A stretch of 64,000 nucleotides of DNA from Aliisedimentitalea scapharcae (GTDB taxonomy: Bacteria > Pseudomonadota > Alphaproteobacteria > Rhodobacterales > Rhodobacteraceae): positions 186,001-250,000 of the forward strand of contig NZ_CP123584.1 of NCBI RefSeq assembly GCF_045277565.1, given 5' to 3'. Of the stretch, positions 8,865 to 17,786 are shown in pieces (positions within the stretch are counted from its first letter, which is position 1; each line of letters opens with the position of its first letter). Position numbers and translations under genes: made by a program. The notes beneath the pieces were generated by a model. That model was not told the origin of the DNA. It did not search any database and worked only from the letters and a program-made list of their open reading frames with translations.

Positions 8865-9887
8865 TTAGTTCTTGGGGTCGGATTTACCGTCGTACCGGCT
8901 CTGCCATTCCTTGAGGATAGCTGCGCGGTTGTTGGCGGCGAATTCAAAGTCATTGTCGATCATTGCATCCAACAGACCTTCTGGGAAGTGTTCAACCGGC
9001 TTGGCGACGCCAGGGTAAGCAACAACAGCGTATCCGGTGTTGTACATCTCATTGGCTTCCTTGGTCACGGTGAAATCTACCAGAGTCTGGGCGGCTTCGA
9101 GGTTGGCAGTCCCTGCAACGATTGCAGTGGCTTCCATGTCCCAACCAACACCTTCGGACGGCACGATGATCTCCAGAGGTGCACCAGCGGCCTTGGACTT
9201 GGCACCCCTGAAGGCAAAGGAAATGCCGATCGGAATTTCACCAGCTGCGGCCAATTTGCACGGTTTAGAGCCTGAATGGGTATAGCGCGCGATGTTTTCA
9301 TGCAGCCCGTCCATATAGGCCCAGCCACCTTCTTCACCAAACATTTGCAGCCAGCTGGACACATCCAGGAAACCGGTGCCGGAAGAGTTCGGGTTCGGCA
9401 TGATCAAATGACCCGCGTACATCGGGTCGGTCAGATCCTTCCACGATGTTGGTGGGGTCAAACCATTCTTTTCTGCTTCGACGGTGTTATAACAAACCGA
9501 GGCCACCCAGGCGTCCATGCCAACCCAGGCCGGAGGGTTGTCGTTATCGACAAACTTTGGGTCCAGCTTGTCCACACCAGCGGGCGCATAGCCTTCCAGC
9601 ATCCCTTCGGATTTCAACAACAGCAACGACGTCGCCGCCAGACCCCAAACAACATCCGCCTGTGGGTTGTCGCGTTCGGCCAGCAGCTTGGCGGTAATAA
9701 TGCCCGTAGAATCGCGCACCCAATTGATCTTTATGTCTGGATGGCTGGCATTAAAGGTTTCAGCATAGCGGGCCAGGTCTTCGGCCTCCACCGCAGTATA
9801 AACGGTCAACTCGGTTTCTGCCGCTGCCGCAGTTGCAAACAATGCACCTGCCAGGAAAGTCGTAAAATTCTTTGCAGTCAGTTTCAT
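8865..9887 (-). CDS. aepX: AEP ABC transporter, periplasmic binding protein
   Basis: This 340-residue protein starts with a cleavable signal peptide (hydrophobic core TFLAGALFATAAAA, likely cut before ETEL). It continues as an iron(III)/AEP-type binding protein with the opening LTVYTAVEAEDLARYAETF and the GFLDVSSW region typical of the PhnS2/AepX group. GGAGGAGAAATAA precedes the ATG, an excellent ribosome site for a highly expressed binding protein. It is the first gene of the importer operon, with a 405-base upstream region that carries a LysR-like element. The protein would capture AEP in the periplasm. The substrate is inferred from family and neighbours. Confidence 0.87.
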   Translation of the reverse strand: MKLTAKNFTTFLAGALFATAAAAETELTVYTAVEAEDLARYAETFNASHPDIKINWVRDSTGIITAKLLAERDNPQADVVWGLAATSLLLLKSEGMLEGYAPAGVDKLDPKFVDNDNPPAWVGMDAWVASVCYNTVEAEKNGLTPPTSWKDLTDPMYAGHLIMPNPNSSGTGFLDVSSWLQMFGEEGGWAYMDGLHENIARYTHSGSKPCKLAAAGEIPIGISFAFRGAKSKAAGAPLEIIVPSEGVGWDMEATAIVAGTANLEAAQTLVDFTVTKEANEMYNTGYAVVAYPGVAKPVEHFPEGLLDAMIDNDFEFAANNRAAILKEWQSRYDGKSDPKN

Positions 9888-10292
9888 TTATTTCTCCTCC
9901 GTTGGTCTTGATTTTTGTCGACTGCAAACGACCAGAGCTGCAGTCGGATTTTTGAAAACAGTTTGGCAGTTTCCTGCCACAAGAAAAATCGATTAATCCT
10001 ACCAGTTGATCAGCTAAGCCTATACTAAAGCCACGCGTACAAACCAGAGATCGATTCCCTTGATCGCGCCCCAAACGTTATTGCCGCATGTTCGGTCGCT
10101 TCCGACCAGAGATTTTTTCCCAGCTTCCATACGATTGGGATCGGTTTTCAACCCTTGGCCGCAACGTTACGAAGCGGGGCAGGTTTGCCCTCAACAGACA
10201 GGAATACACGGGTGCGCCTGTGGGTTGACGGGGTTCGAAACGATCCGTTTTCACTGTTGTTGCCGCATGCAACAGCACTTTCGACCGGTCTG
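9888..10292. promoter_or_regulatory. Non-coding region upstream of the AEP importer
   Basis: No convincing gene lies in these 405 bases. They hold the element ATCAGCTAAGCCTAT at 10009-10023, 11 of 15 bases like the dyad in the phnW/lysR gap and followed on the plus strand by the same AC-N-AAA. They also hold the inverted repeat TGGCAG-TTTC-CTGCCA at 9964-9979 and a weak stem at 10254-10275 just past the stop of the next gene. No pair of PhoB-type CTGTCAT repeats was found. A promoter for the importer must be here. Confidence 0.5.
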
Positions 10293-12755
10293 CTACCCAT
10301 CCACCTTTGGGCGCTCGCTTGATGGATCATATGGTGGACGCAAAGATGCATACGCTGTCAGTTTGACCCCGGCCAGATCCACTTCGAACCTGTGAGACGA
10401 AAGAAAAGCGGCCGTCACACGCTCAGGTGCGTGCAGCAGGCACAAAGCGACAGCGGACCCCACAGTGTGTCCGTATGCAGCCGAGCGAATCTCGCCTATC
10501 TCAACTCCGTTGCACAACACGGACTCACCGCCCCACAACTGGGCGTCCCTGTCTTCCAACACCAATTGGACAATCCGTGTATTCAGATGGTCCGGATCCG
10601 ATTTGGCCTGTGTTAGAGCCTTTTTCCCGATAAAACCGCCCGGTTTTTCATAGTCCACCGCGAAATTCAAACCTGCCTGAAGCGGTGTAATGTCGGGCGT
10701 CAACTCGCGGCTCCAGGCGCGAAACCCCTTTTCGATCCGCAATCCTTCGAGCGCATAATACCCGGCATCGCAAAGGTCGAATTCGACACCCGCATCCATC
10801 AGGTCTTCGTACACCCCCACGGTGAACTCGACCGGAACGATCAGTTCCCACCCTAATTCGCCAACATATGTCATGCGATTGGCAAGCACAGTCGCATATC
10901 CCAAATCAATCTCTTGGACGGTGCCAAAGGGGAAGGCCGTGTTTGAAAAATCTGCCTTGGACAATTTTCGCAACACATCACGCGATTTGGGTCCCATAAC
11001 CGCGAGCACCGACCAGGCAGCGGTCACATCAGTCAGGAACACATGGGCGTCTGTGTCAAAATTCTTGCTTATCCAATCCGCGTCATGCACCGCTTGTGCC
11101 GATCCGGTGATCAACAGAAACTCCTGATCTTTGATTCGCAGAACCGTCAGATCGCTTTCATACCCGCCGCGCTCATTCAACAATCCCGTGTAGACAGTTC
11201 CACCGACAGCCACATCCACATTTGCCGCACAGATCCGGTTCAGCTGAACACAGGCATCGCGTCCCTGGACCAAAAGCTTTGCGAATGAGCTTTGATCGAA
11301 CACCGAAACACCTTCGCGTGTGCTCCGATGCTCTGCTGCGACCGTGTCATGCCAATTTTGACGGCCAAAACTGTATTCCACGTTTGGATTTTCGCCATCT
11401 CGCGCAAACCAATTGACCCGCTCCCATCCCATCTTTGAGCCAAACACGGCCTTTTTTGAGGACAGATGCCCATACAACGCAGATCTGCGGAACGGCCGGG
11501 CGGTATCCAGCTCCCGGTTAGGCCAAGGCATGGCATAGTGCAGCCCCAGGGTTTCCTTGATCCGGTCATGTAACCAGGTCGGATTGTTATTGAAGTTCGC
11601 AAACCGGCGGATGTCGACAGAAAACAGATCGGACGTGGGTGCCCCATTGACGATCCATTCTGCCAGGGCCCGCCCCGCACCTCCCGCGCTGGCTATTCCC
11701 ATGGAATTAAAGCCGGCACCGACAAAGAAGTTCTTTACCTCCGGCGCTTCTCCCAACAGATAATTATTGTCCGGGGTAAAGCTTTCGGGGCCATTGTAGA
11801 ATTTGCGTACCCCGGCGTCGGCCATTTGAGGCACACGGATCAAACCGTTCTCCAACAGGATTTCGAATTGGTCCCAGTCATCGGGCAACAGCTGGAAGAA
11901 GAACTTGTCCGGGATGCCGTCCATTGCCCAGGGTTTGGCCTCGGGTTCGAACCCACCCAACACCAGACCTCCGGTTTCTTCCTTGAAATAAATGTACCCA
12001 TCGGGATCGCGCAACACCGGCAAATCCGGGCTGACCCCGTCGATCTGTTCCGTCACAATGTACATGTGTTCGGCCGAATGCAGCGGAACATTCACGCCAC
12101 ACATCTGGCCCAGCCTGCGGGCCCATTGCCCACCACAGTTCACGACCACTTCTGCCCGAATGGTGCCTTGATCGGTCACAACGCCCGACACCGCCCCGCC
12201 GTCCGTCCGGATGTCCGTGACAGTCACGCCCTCTATGATGCGCGCGCCATTCATCCGCGCGCCCCTAGCCAACGATTGGGTCAAATCCGTCGGGTTGGCC
12301 TTGCCGTCTCCGGGCATCCACAGCCCGCCCTTCAGATCGTCCACCTCCATCACCGGCCATTTTTCCTGCGCCTGCGACGGAGAAATAACCTCCACATCCA
12401 CGCCCTGAGCCCGTGCCGCCGCCGCAGTGCGCAACAGCATAGTCATGCGATCATCGCTGCGTGCCACAGTTACAGAACCGCATTCATTCCATCCCGTTGC
12501 CAATCCGGTTTCGGCCTCGAGCTGCGCGTACAATTCAGTGGAGTATCGGATCAGGTTGGTCATGGCAGGCTGACTGCGCAGCTGTCCTACCAACCCAGCC
12601 GCGTGCCAGGTTGTTCCACAGCTCAGCTGACCCTGCTCCAGCAGGACCACGTCACGATGCCCCATCTTGGCCAGGTGATAAGCGACCGAACATCCGACGA
12701 TGCCCCCGCCAATGATGACGTATTGTGCCTGTTCCGGGATATTGCCGTCGACCAT
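10293..12755 (-). CDS. FAD-dependent oxidoreductase with GcvT domains (dimethylglycine/sarcosine dehydrogenase type)
   Basis: This 820-residue protein has a DAO-type FAD domain (YVIIGGGIVGCS from residue 12), a central FAO_M region, and folate-binding GcvT and GcvT_C domains in the second half. The TTWHAAGL motif with His51 marks the residue that carries covalent FAD in dimethylglycine and sarcosine dehydrogenases. Such enzymes oxidatively demethylate N-methyl amines, passing the carbon to tetrahydrofolate. The start at 12755 has CGGAG 8 bases upstream; a longer reading frame to 12812 lacks a ribosome site. It lies between the AEP importer and a DeoR gene on the same strand. The substrate is unknown: dimethylglycine and sarcosine are possible, and an N-methylated AEP is a speculative option given the neighbours. 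Confidence 0.8.
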   Translation of the reverse strand: MVDGNIPEQAQYVIIGGGIVGCSVAYHLAKMGHRDVVLLEQGQLSCGTTWHAAGLVGQLRSQPAMTNLIRYSTELYAQLEAETGLATGWNECGSVTVARSDDRMTMLLRTAAAARAQGVDVEVISPSQAQEKWPVMEVDDLKGGLWMPGDGKANPTDLTQSLARGARMNGARIIEGVTVTDIRTDGGAVSGVVTDQGTIRAEVVVNCGGQWARRLGQMCGVNVPLHSAEHMYIVTEQIDGVSPDLPVLRDPDGYIYFKEETGGLVLGGFEPEAKPWAMDGIPDKFFFQLLPDDWDQFEILLENGLIRVPQMADAGVRKFYNGPESFTPDNNYLLGEAPEVKNFFVGAGFNSMGIASAGGAGRALAEWIVNGAPTSDLFSVDIRRFANFNNNPTWLHDRIKETLGLHYAMPWPNRELDTARPFRRSALYGHLSSKKAVFGSKMGWERVNWFARDGENPNVEYSFGRQNWHDTVAAEHRSTREGVSVFDQSSFAKLLVQGRDACVQLNRICAANVDVAVGGTVYTGLLNERGGYESDLTVLRIKDQEFLLITGSAQAVHDADWISKNFDTDAHVFLTDVTAAWSVLAVMGPKSRDVLRKLSKADFSNTAFPFGTVQEIDLGYATVLANRMTYVGELGWELIVPVEFTVGVYEDLMDAGVEFDLCDAGYYALEGLRIEKGFRAWSRELTPDITPLQAGLNFAVDYEKPGGFIGKKALTQAKSDPDHLNTRIVQLVLEDRDAQLWGGESVLCNGVEIGEIRSAAYGHTVGSAVALCLLHAPERVTAAFLSSHRFEVDLAGVKLTAYASLRPPYDPSSERPKVDG

Positions 12756-12806
12756 AGTCAAACTCCGTAGGTGGGAAACAATCATTCCACGCACCCTAAA
12801 GTGACT

Positions 12807-12822
12807 TTGCATTAGTTTGCAA
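12807..12822. promoter_or_regulatory. Inverted repeat upstream of the FAD/GcvT gene
   Basis: TTGCA-TTAGTT-TGCAA forms a perfect inverted repeat 52-67 bases before the oxidoreductase start, in the 86-base gap behind deoR. A second palindrome, TTGGCG-TTA-CGCCAA (12835-12849), spans the deoR stop codon. Either could be an operator; no factor can be assigned from sequence alone. Confidence 0.35.
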
Positions 12823-12841
12823 TATCTCTCTTTTTTTGGCG

Positions 12842-13597
12842 TTACGCCAATTGATAGTCCATTCCGACCCGGCCCATCGCATCTATGGTTTCCGGGTCCG
12901 GCTTTTCGTCCACCACAACCAATGCTCCATCCGGCAAAGGCCGCATGACAATCTTGCCGACAACACCGAATTTGGAATGGTCAGCCAGAATGAAACTCTG
13001 CTCGGCCTGCGCAATCATGCGATGCCGCAAATCAGCGGCCTCTCGCGAAAAATCCGTGAGCAAGGCGCGCGCGCTTAATCCCCCAGCCGCAATCAGGGAA
13101 AACTCGGCGCGATACCGCGACAGATGTTCGATGGTTTCGATGCCGAACGTTGCATTCTCTGCCACATTCAGTCGCCCACCCAGAACTGTAATCTCCTTGG
13201 AAACAGGGCCTAATAAGGACGAAATAGACAAATCGTTGGTATAAACTGTCAGGTTCTGCCTGTGATATCTTAGCAATCGGGCAACCGCCAAAGTTGTCGA
13301 TCCATTGTCGATGATCAGGCTGGCACCATCCGGAATCTGGCTCAGGACAAACTGCGCAATTCGGGACTTCCCTTCGGGGTTTGTCGCAGCTCGCGTTTCG
13401 ATCTCTGGTTCTTGGTTGCGAATCCGCGTGGCACCACCGCGAACCTTGTGCAGCTTGTTTTCACTGGAAAGCTGATCAATGTCCTTGCGAACAGTTTCCC
13501 GGGTCACTCCCAATACTTCGGTCAACGATCTGATCGAAACCGCCGGTTGTTTTGAAATCTCCCGCAGAATGATCGCATGCCGTTCGGATGGAAGCAT
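12842..13597 (-). CDS. DeoR-family transcriptional regulator
   Basis: This 251-residue repressor-type regulator has an N-terminal DeoR helix-turn-helix (about residues 5-57, TRETVRKDIDQL recognition region). A DeoRC effector domain follows from about residue 75, including IIDNGSTTLAVARLL and the late ILADHSKFG motif. This domain is related to sugar-phosphate isomerases and usually senses a phosphorylated metabolite. It ends 86 bases before the FAD/GcvT gene on the same strand and follows the terminator of the polyamine importer, so it is most likely the local regulator of the FAD gene. Direct repeats in front of it suggest autoregulation. Confidence 0.85.
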   Translation of the reverse strand: MLPSERHAIILREISKQPAVSIRSLTEVLGVTRETVRKDIDQLSSENKLHKVRGGATRIRNQEPEIETRAATNPEGKSRIAQFVLSQIPDGASLIIDNGSTTLAVARLLRYHRQNLTVYTNDLSISSLLGPVSKEITVLGGRLNVAENATFGIETIEHLSRYRAEFSLIAAGGLSARALLTDFSREAADLRHRMIAQAEQSFILADHSKFGVVGKIVMRPLPDGALVVVDEKPDPETIDAMGRVGMDYQLA

Positions 13598-13614
13598 GAC
13601 GCTGCCCCTTTGAA

Positions 13615-13632
13615 TTTGCCAAGTTTTGCCAA
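13615..13632. promoter_or_regulatory. Direct-repeat operator candidate upstream of deoR
   Basis: Two copies of TTTGCCAA begin exactly 10 bases apart (13615 and 13625), 18-35 bases before the deoR start; a reversed TGGCAA follows at 13654. One-turn spacing of identical half sites is typical of DeoR-family operators. Autoregulation is inferred. Confidence 0.4.
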
Positions 13633-13700
13633 ATTATCGCAGAATGCGTCGAATGGCAATTTGTCCTGTCATACACCCAAAGGGCGATCAATGCCTGTCG

Positions 13701-13737
13701 AAAAAAACCGCGCCCGACCCAATGGCCCGGACGCGGT
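13701..13737 (-). terminator. Intrinsic terminator after the polyamine-type binding protein gene
   Basis: A GC-rich stem of about 10 bp with one mismatch (13708-13737) is followed on the minus strand by seven T residues (13707-13701). It lies 25 bases after the binding-protein stop and closes the amine dehydrogenase-importer operon. Confidence 0.8.
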
Positions 13738-13762
13738 GAATTTCCAGTCAAACCTGAAGCGC

Positions 13763-14800
13763 TTATTTCTTCACATTTGTCCAAATCTTGTCGTACACGG
13801 CCTGTGTTTGTTGGTCACAAACTTTGATGAAGACGCCCGGTCCTGCGGTTTTGGGCGGGTTTGCTTCAGGCAGTGTTGCCAACGCCGGGTCGAGATGGTC
13901 GGCGACGCCTGAGACGCCCGCGCCATAACGGGCATAGTTCGACACTGCGGCAATGTTTTCGGGTTCTAGCAAAAAGTCCATGAACTTGAGCGCGTTGTCG
14001 CGGTTCGGGGCGTCCTTGAGCAGAACGACGTTGTCCATCCACACCACATACCCTTGGGTCGGGAAGGCGTATTCCACATTCGCACCCTCTTCGCGCGCCT
14101 TGGCACCGAACCCGTCATAGATCTGCCCCACCGCCGCATCACCCGAGACCAGCACTTCCTTGGCGGTGTCCGAGTTGAACGATGCCCAGTGACCTTTGGC
14201 CTGGACCAACATGTCATTCAGCGCTTTGAGCTGGTCACGATCCGAGGAACATTGCGGAATACCCAGATGCAGCGATGCCATGGCCATGACCTCGCCCTGG
14301 CTGTCCAGCATATTGATCTTGCCCGAGAGTTCGGCAGGCGGATTGAACAAGATGTCGGTGGTGTTGATGTCGCCCTGATAGACGTCGCGGTTGACCGAAA
14401 AGGATGTGGAACCCCACTGATACGGGATCGAATGTGTCCGCCCCGGATCAAAGCTGGGATCGGCCCACTCTGGCGCGATGTTGCCTTTGTTGGCCAGCTC
14501 GCCGTCGCCGATGGTGTCCAGCAGGCCTTCGCCAGCCATGATCGACACCATGTAATCGCCCGGCACCGCCACGTCGTAGGTACCGATGGCGCCGGCCTTG
14601 AGGCTGGCCAGCATGGCTTCGTTGCTGTCATAGGTGTCGATCACCACTTCGATGCCGGTTTCGGCGGTGAATTTGTCGGCCAGCTCCTGGGGCATATATT
14701 CGAACCAGTGATAGACGACGACCTTGCCTTCGGCAAAAGCGGCTCCTGCGGTCAAGGCCAAGGCCGAAGCGGCGACGGTTGTTTTCAGTAGATGTTTCAT
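13763..14800 (-). CDS. Polyamine-type ABC transporter, periplasmic binding protein (PotD/PotF-like)
   Basis: This 345-residue protein has a signal peptide (TVAASALALTAGAAFA, cut before EGKV). It then shows the PotD/PotF fold, with the typical VVVYHWFEYMPQELADKFTA start and the GTYDVAVPGDYMV stretch. PotD/PotF proteins bind putrescine, spermidine or related cations. ACAGGAGAG precedes the start. It is the last gene of a unit that begins with an amine dehydrogenase and continues with the ATPase and two permeases, and it ends at a strong terminator. The link to the dehydrogenase suggests that the bound compound is the dehydrogenase substrate, an amine. Confidence 0.85.
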   Translation of the reverse strand: MKHLLKTTVAASALALTAGAAFAEGKVVVYHWFEYMPQELADKFTAETGIEVVIDTYDSNEAMLASLKAGAIGTYDVAVPGDYMVSIMAGEGLLDTIGDGELANKGNIAPEWADPSFDPGRTHSIPYQWGSTSFSVNRDVYQGDINTTDILFNPPAELSGKINMLDSQGEVMAMASLHLGIPQCSSDRDQLKALNDMLVQAKGHWASFNSDTAKEVLVSGDAAVGQIYDGFGAKAREEGANVEYAFPTQGYVVWMDNVVLLKDAPNRDNALKFMDFLLEPENIAAVSNYARYGAGVSGVADHLDPALATLPEANPPKTAGPGVFIKVCDQQTQAVYDKIWTNVKK

Positions 14801-14846
14801 GTGGCTCTCCTGTCTGTTGGTTTTGGGCTGTTGGTTTCTTCTCGTA

Positions 14847-15656
14847 TTATTTGGTGTTGTCGGATTTGCTGACGAAGTAAGAGATCGTGACCATCACCAC
14901 CGAGACGCTCAGCAGCATGGTCGAAATCGCCATGATATTGGGTTTCAACCCCTGTTTGACCGACCCAAAGATCGCCGTGGGCAAGGTTTCAACCCCGGCA
15001 CCTTTGACAAAGTTGGTGATGATGAAGTCATCAAGGGACACGATAAAAGCCAGCAGAAAGCCCGAGATGATCCCGGGCATCATCAAAGGCAAAAGGATCC
15101 GGGTAAACGCCTGGCGTTTGGTGGCATAGAGATCCATCGCCGCCTGTTCAAAACTGTCTTCGATCCCCTGCATCCGGGCCGAGATCGGCAGATAGGCAAA
15201 CGGGATACAGAACGCGATATGGGCCAGCAGGATGGTCAACAACCCGCGATCAAACCCGATGGCGTTGAAAAAGATCAGCGTCGCCACCGCGGTCACGATT
15301 TCCGGCACCATCAATGGCAGGCTTATCAGCCCGAACGACAGGGTGCGCAGCCGGAACCTGCCGCCACGCACCATGGCGGTGGCCGCCAGGGTGGCAATCG
15401 ATGTGGACACGGTCGCCGCAATGATCGCAATGACAAAGCTGTTGCGCGCCGCCAGCTTGAACTTTTCGCTTTCGGGGCCGACGAACACATCGGCGTACCA
15501 GCGCAGGCTCAGGCCCTCCCAAACAGTGATCGATTTTGACACATTAAAACTGTAGATCGTCACCACGACCAGCGGCGCATACAGGATCACCAGGCACAAC
15601 AGGGTGATGGGTTTGAACCCGGCATAGGATTTGATGTCGAATTTTGCGGTTGCCAT
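14847..15656 (-). CDS. Polyamine-type ABC transporter, permease (PotC/PotI-like)
   Basis: This 269-residue inner-membrane permease has about six helices and a BPD permease domain; the coupling helix is seen in EQAAMDLYATKRQAF. The start at 15656 has AGGAGG 8 bases upstream, better than an in-frame start at 15674. It follows the PotB-like gene after 14 bases and precedes the binding protein gene by 46 bases. With its partner permease it would form the transport channel for the amine recognised by the periplasmic protein. Confidence 0.86.
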   Translation of the reverse strand: MATAKFDIKSYAGFKPITLLCLVILYAPLVVVTIYSFNVSKSITVWEGLSLRWYADVFVGPESEKFKLAARNSFVIAIIAATVSTSIATLAATAMVRGGRFRLRTLSFGLISLPLMVPEIVTAVATLIFFNAIGFDRGLLTILLAHIAFCIPFAYLPISARMQGIEDSFEQAAMDLYATKRQAFTRILLPLMMPGIISGFLLAFIVSLDDFIITNFVKGAGVETLPTAIFGSVKQGLKPNIMAISTMLLSVSVVMVTISYFVSKSDNTK

Positions 15657-15670
15657 GGTCTTACCCCTCC

Positions 15671-16600
15671 TCAACCTTCTGACGCCTGAGTCTTGGCCTG
15701 TTGACGGGAAAAGAGCATCAGCAGGATCAGAACCATGCTCAGCAGGATCATTGACGCCGCGGCGCCAAACGGCCAGTTCCCGGCGTTGCCCTTGAATTGC
15801 TCCTCAATCAACGAGCCGATCATGAAGTTCTTGGCACCCCCGAGCAGATCCGGCGCCAGGAACGAGCCCAAGGAGGGCACGAACACCAGAATACAACCCG
15901 CAATCACCCCCGGTTTGACCGCAGGCAGCAGGATACGCCGCAGGGTCACCCATTTGGTGGCGTACAAATCGGCGGCTGCCTCGGACAGCGTGAAGTTATA
16001 GCGTTCCACAGCCGCATAGATCGGCAGCACCATGAACGGCAGATAGGAATAAAACAGGCCCAGCTGCACCGCAAAATTGGTGTTCACGATGTGGATCGGG
16101 CTGTCGATCAGCCCGATGCCGATCAGGAAATCATTCAGCGGCCCCTGATCACGCAGCAAGAATTTCATGCTGACTGTGCGGATCAGCAGGTTCACCCAAT
16201 AGGGGATGGTGATCAGGAACACCCACATCGGGCGTACTTTTTCCGGTCGGGTGGCGATGAAATAAGCGGTCGGGAATCCGATCACCAGGCTTAGGATCGT
16301 TGCCGCACCCGCCTGCCAGATCGAACGCCAGAAGATCTGGATATAGGTCCATTCGATCACCGGTGGCTCGTCCCCGAACAACCCGCGGTCAAAAAAGAAC
16401 TGATCATAGGCCGCTAGGGAAAACTCCCAGATCACCCCGCCGCGGAATTCCTTGGTCAAAAAGGAATAGATCAGCATCATGGCAACCGGGGCCAAGGACA
16501 GGATCAACAGAACCACCCAGGCCGGCATCAACAGCCAGTTGCGGGACTCTGCATAGGTATCGGTGAGTGCGCTGCCGCCGCTTGCCGCTCCGCCCGCCAT
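15671..16600 (-). CDS. Polyamine-type ABC transporter, permease (PotB/PotH-like)
   Basis: This 309-residue membrane protein has a longer N-terminal tail than its partner and six predicted helices. The coupling region SEAAADLYATKWVTLRR is near residue 210. Its start overlaps the ATPase stop in TGATG, so the two are translationally coupled. It is the first of the two permeases of the importer encoded behind the amine dehydrogenase. Confidence 0.86.
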   Translation of the reverse strand: MAGGAASGGSALTDTYAESRNWLLMPAWVVLLILSLAPVAMMLIYSFLTKEFRGGVIWEFSLAAYDQFFFDRGLFGDEPPVIEWTYIQIFWRSIWQAGAATILSLVIGFPTAYFIATRPEKVRPMWVFLITIPYWVNLLIRTVSMKFLLRDQGPLNDFLIGIGLIDSPIHIVNTNFAVQLGLFYSYLPFMVLPIYAAVERYNFTLSEAAADLYATKWVTLRRILLPAVKPGVIAGCILVFVPSLGSFLAPDLLGGAKNFMIGSLIEEQFKGNAGNWPFGAAASMILLSMVLILLMLFSRQQAKTQASEG

Positions 16601-17691
16601 CAGTCCACCAGGAGGCGTGCCGCCCCCAGCTCCATATTGACGAACATGTCGGCACCTGGCTCAAAAATCCGCTTGTTTCCGCGATCAGAATTCGACGTGC
16701 GCACGATAAAATCCGGGCCCTCGTCGAGCGCGACGATGGTCGAGATATCGGTGCCGACAAAGATGTTTTCCTTGACCCGACCGTGCAGGCTGCCGTCCTT
16801 TTCCGGCTCGCCCGACATGTACAGCCGCTCCGGGCGGATCGACATATGCACGCGGGATCCGGCACCGACGCCCTCCACTGCATTACAGGTCAATTCATGC
16901 CCGCCGCCCAGGTGACAGATGGCGCGGCCATCGGTGATCTGATCCACCGAAACCTCCAGCAGGTTGGTTTCACCGATAAAATCGGCCACGAACATATTGC
17001 GGGGTCGTTCGTAGATGTCCGTTGGAGCGCCCAACTGCTGAAGCTCGCCGGCCGACATCACCGCAATGCGGTCCGACATGGTCAGCGCCTCTTCCTGGTC
17101 GTGGGTCACAAAGATGAATGTGATCCCTGTCTCTCGCTGCAGATGCTTCAGCTCCAACTGCATTGCCTTGCGCAGCTTGAGATCCAGCGCCGACAGCGGT
17201 TCATCCAGCAACAGAACCTTGGGTTGTGGCGCCAGCGCACGCGCCAGCGCCACACGTTGCTGCTGTCCACCTGAGAGCTGTGAAGGCTTGCGAGCAGCAA
17301 ATTGGCTAAGTTGCACCAGCTCAAGCATTTCGCCCGCCCGCTGGCGCGCTTCGGATTTGGACTTGCCCCGCATTTCCAGGCCAAAACCCACGTTGTCCAA
17401 AATCGTCATATGCGGGAACAGCGCGTAATTCTGGAACACCGTATTCACTGGCCGCTGATGTGGAGGCAAGGTTTCAATTTCGTCGCCATAAAGGAAAATC
17501 TCCCCTTCGGTGACGTCCTCAAATCCCGCAATCATTCGCAACAACGTCGTCTTCCCGCACCCCGACGGACCCAACAACGTGAAAAACTCATTGTCATAAA
17601 TCGACAACGATATCGTCTTCAAGGCGGTAAAATCCCCGTAACGCTTAACCGCATTACAAACATCAATCGCAATGGTTCGGTCTGCTTTCAC
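16600..17691 (-). CDS. Polyamine-type ABC transporter, ATP-binding protein (PotA/PotG-like)
   Basis: This ATPase of about 363 residues has Walker A (GPSGCGKTTLLR), the signature LSGGQQQR, Walker B (VLLLDEP), the switch His (VTHDQEE) and a C-terminal TOBE_2 region. It belongs to the spermidine/putrescine importer group. The start is placed at a GTG (17691) because AAGGGAGAG stands directly before it; an ATG ten codons earlier (17721) has no ribosome site but cannot be excluded. It follows the amine dehydrogenase by about 95 bases and leads the importer genes. Confidence 0.85.
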   Translation of the reverse strand: MKADRTIAIDVCNAVKRYGDFTALKTISLSIYDNEFFTLLGPSGCGKTTLLRMIAGFEDVTEGEIFLYGDEIETLPPHQRPVNTVFQNYALFPHMTILDNVGFGLEMRGKSKSEARQRAGEMLELVQLSQFAARKPSQLSGGQQQRVALARALAPQPKVLLLDEPLSALDLKLRKAMQLELKHLQRETGITFIFVTHDQEEALTMSDRIAVMSAGELQQLGAPTDIYERPRNMFVADFIGETNLLEVSVDQITDGRAICHLGGGHELTCNAVEGVGAGSRVHMSIRPERLYMSGEPEKDGSLHGRVKENIFVGTDISTIVALDEGPDFIVRTSNSDRGNKRIFEPGADMFVNMELGAARLLVD

Positions 17692-17786
17692 TGGTCTCTC
17701 CCTTGTTGCAAGGACGTTCATTTTGATCGTGATCCAGCCAGCTATCCGGCCTGTCCCTGGGCCAGTTGGCTAGGTGTTTGGTCGGA

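Noticed and set aside
9888..10292. PhoB boxes upstream of the AEP importer
   Set aside because: No pair of CTGTCAT-like repeats at 11-base spacing was found, so phosphate control cannot be supported.
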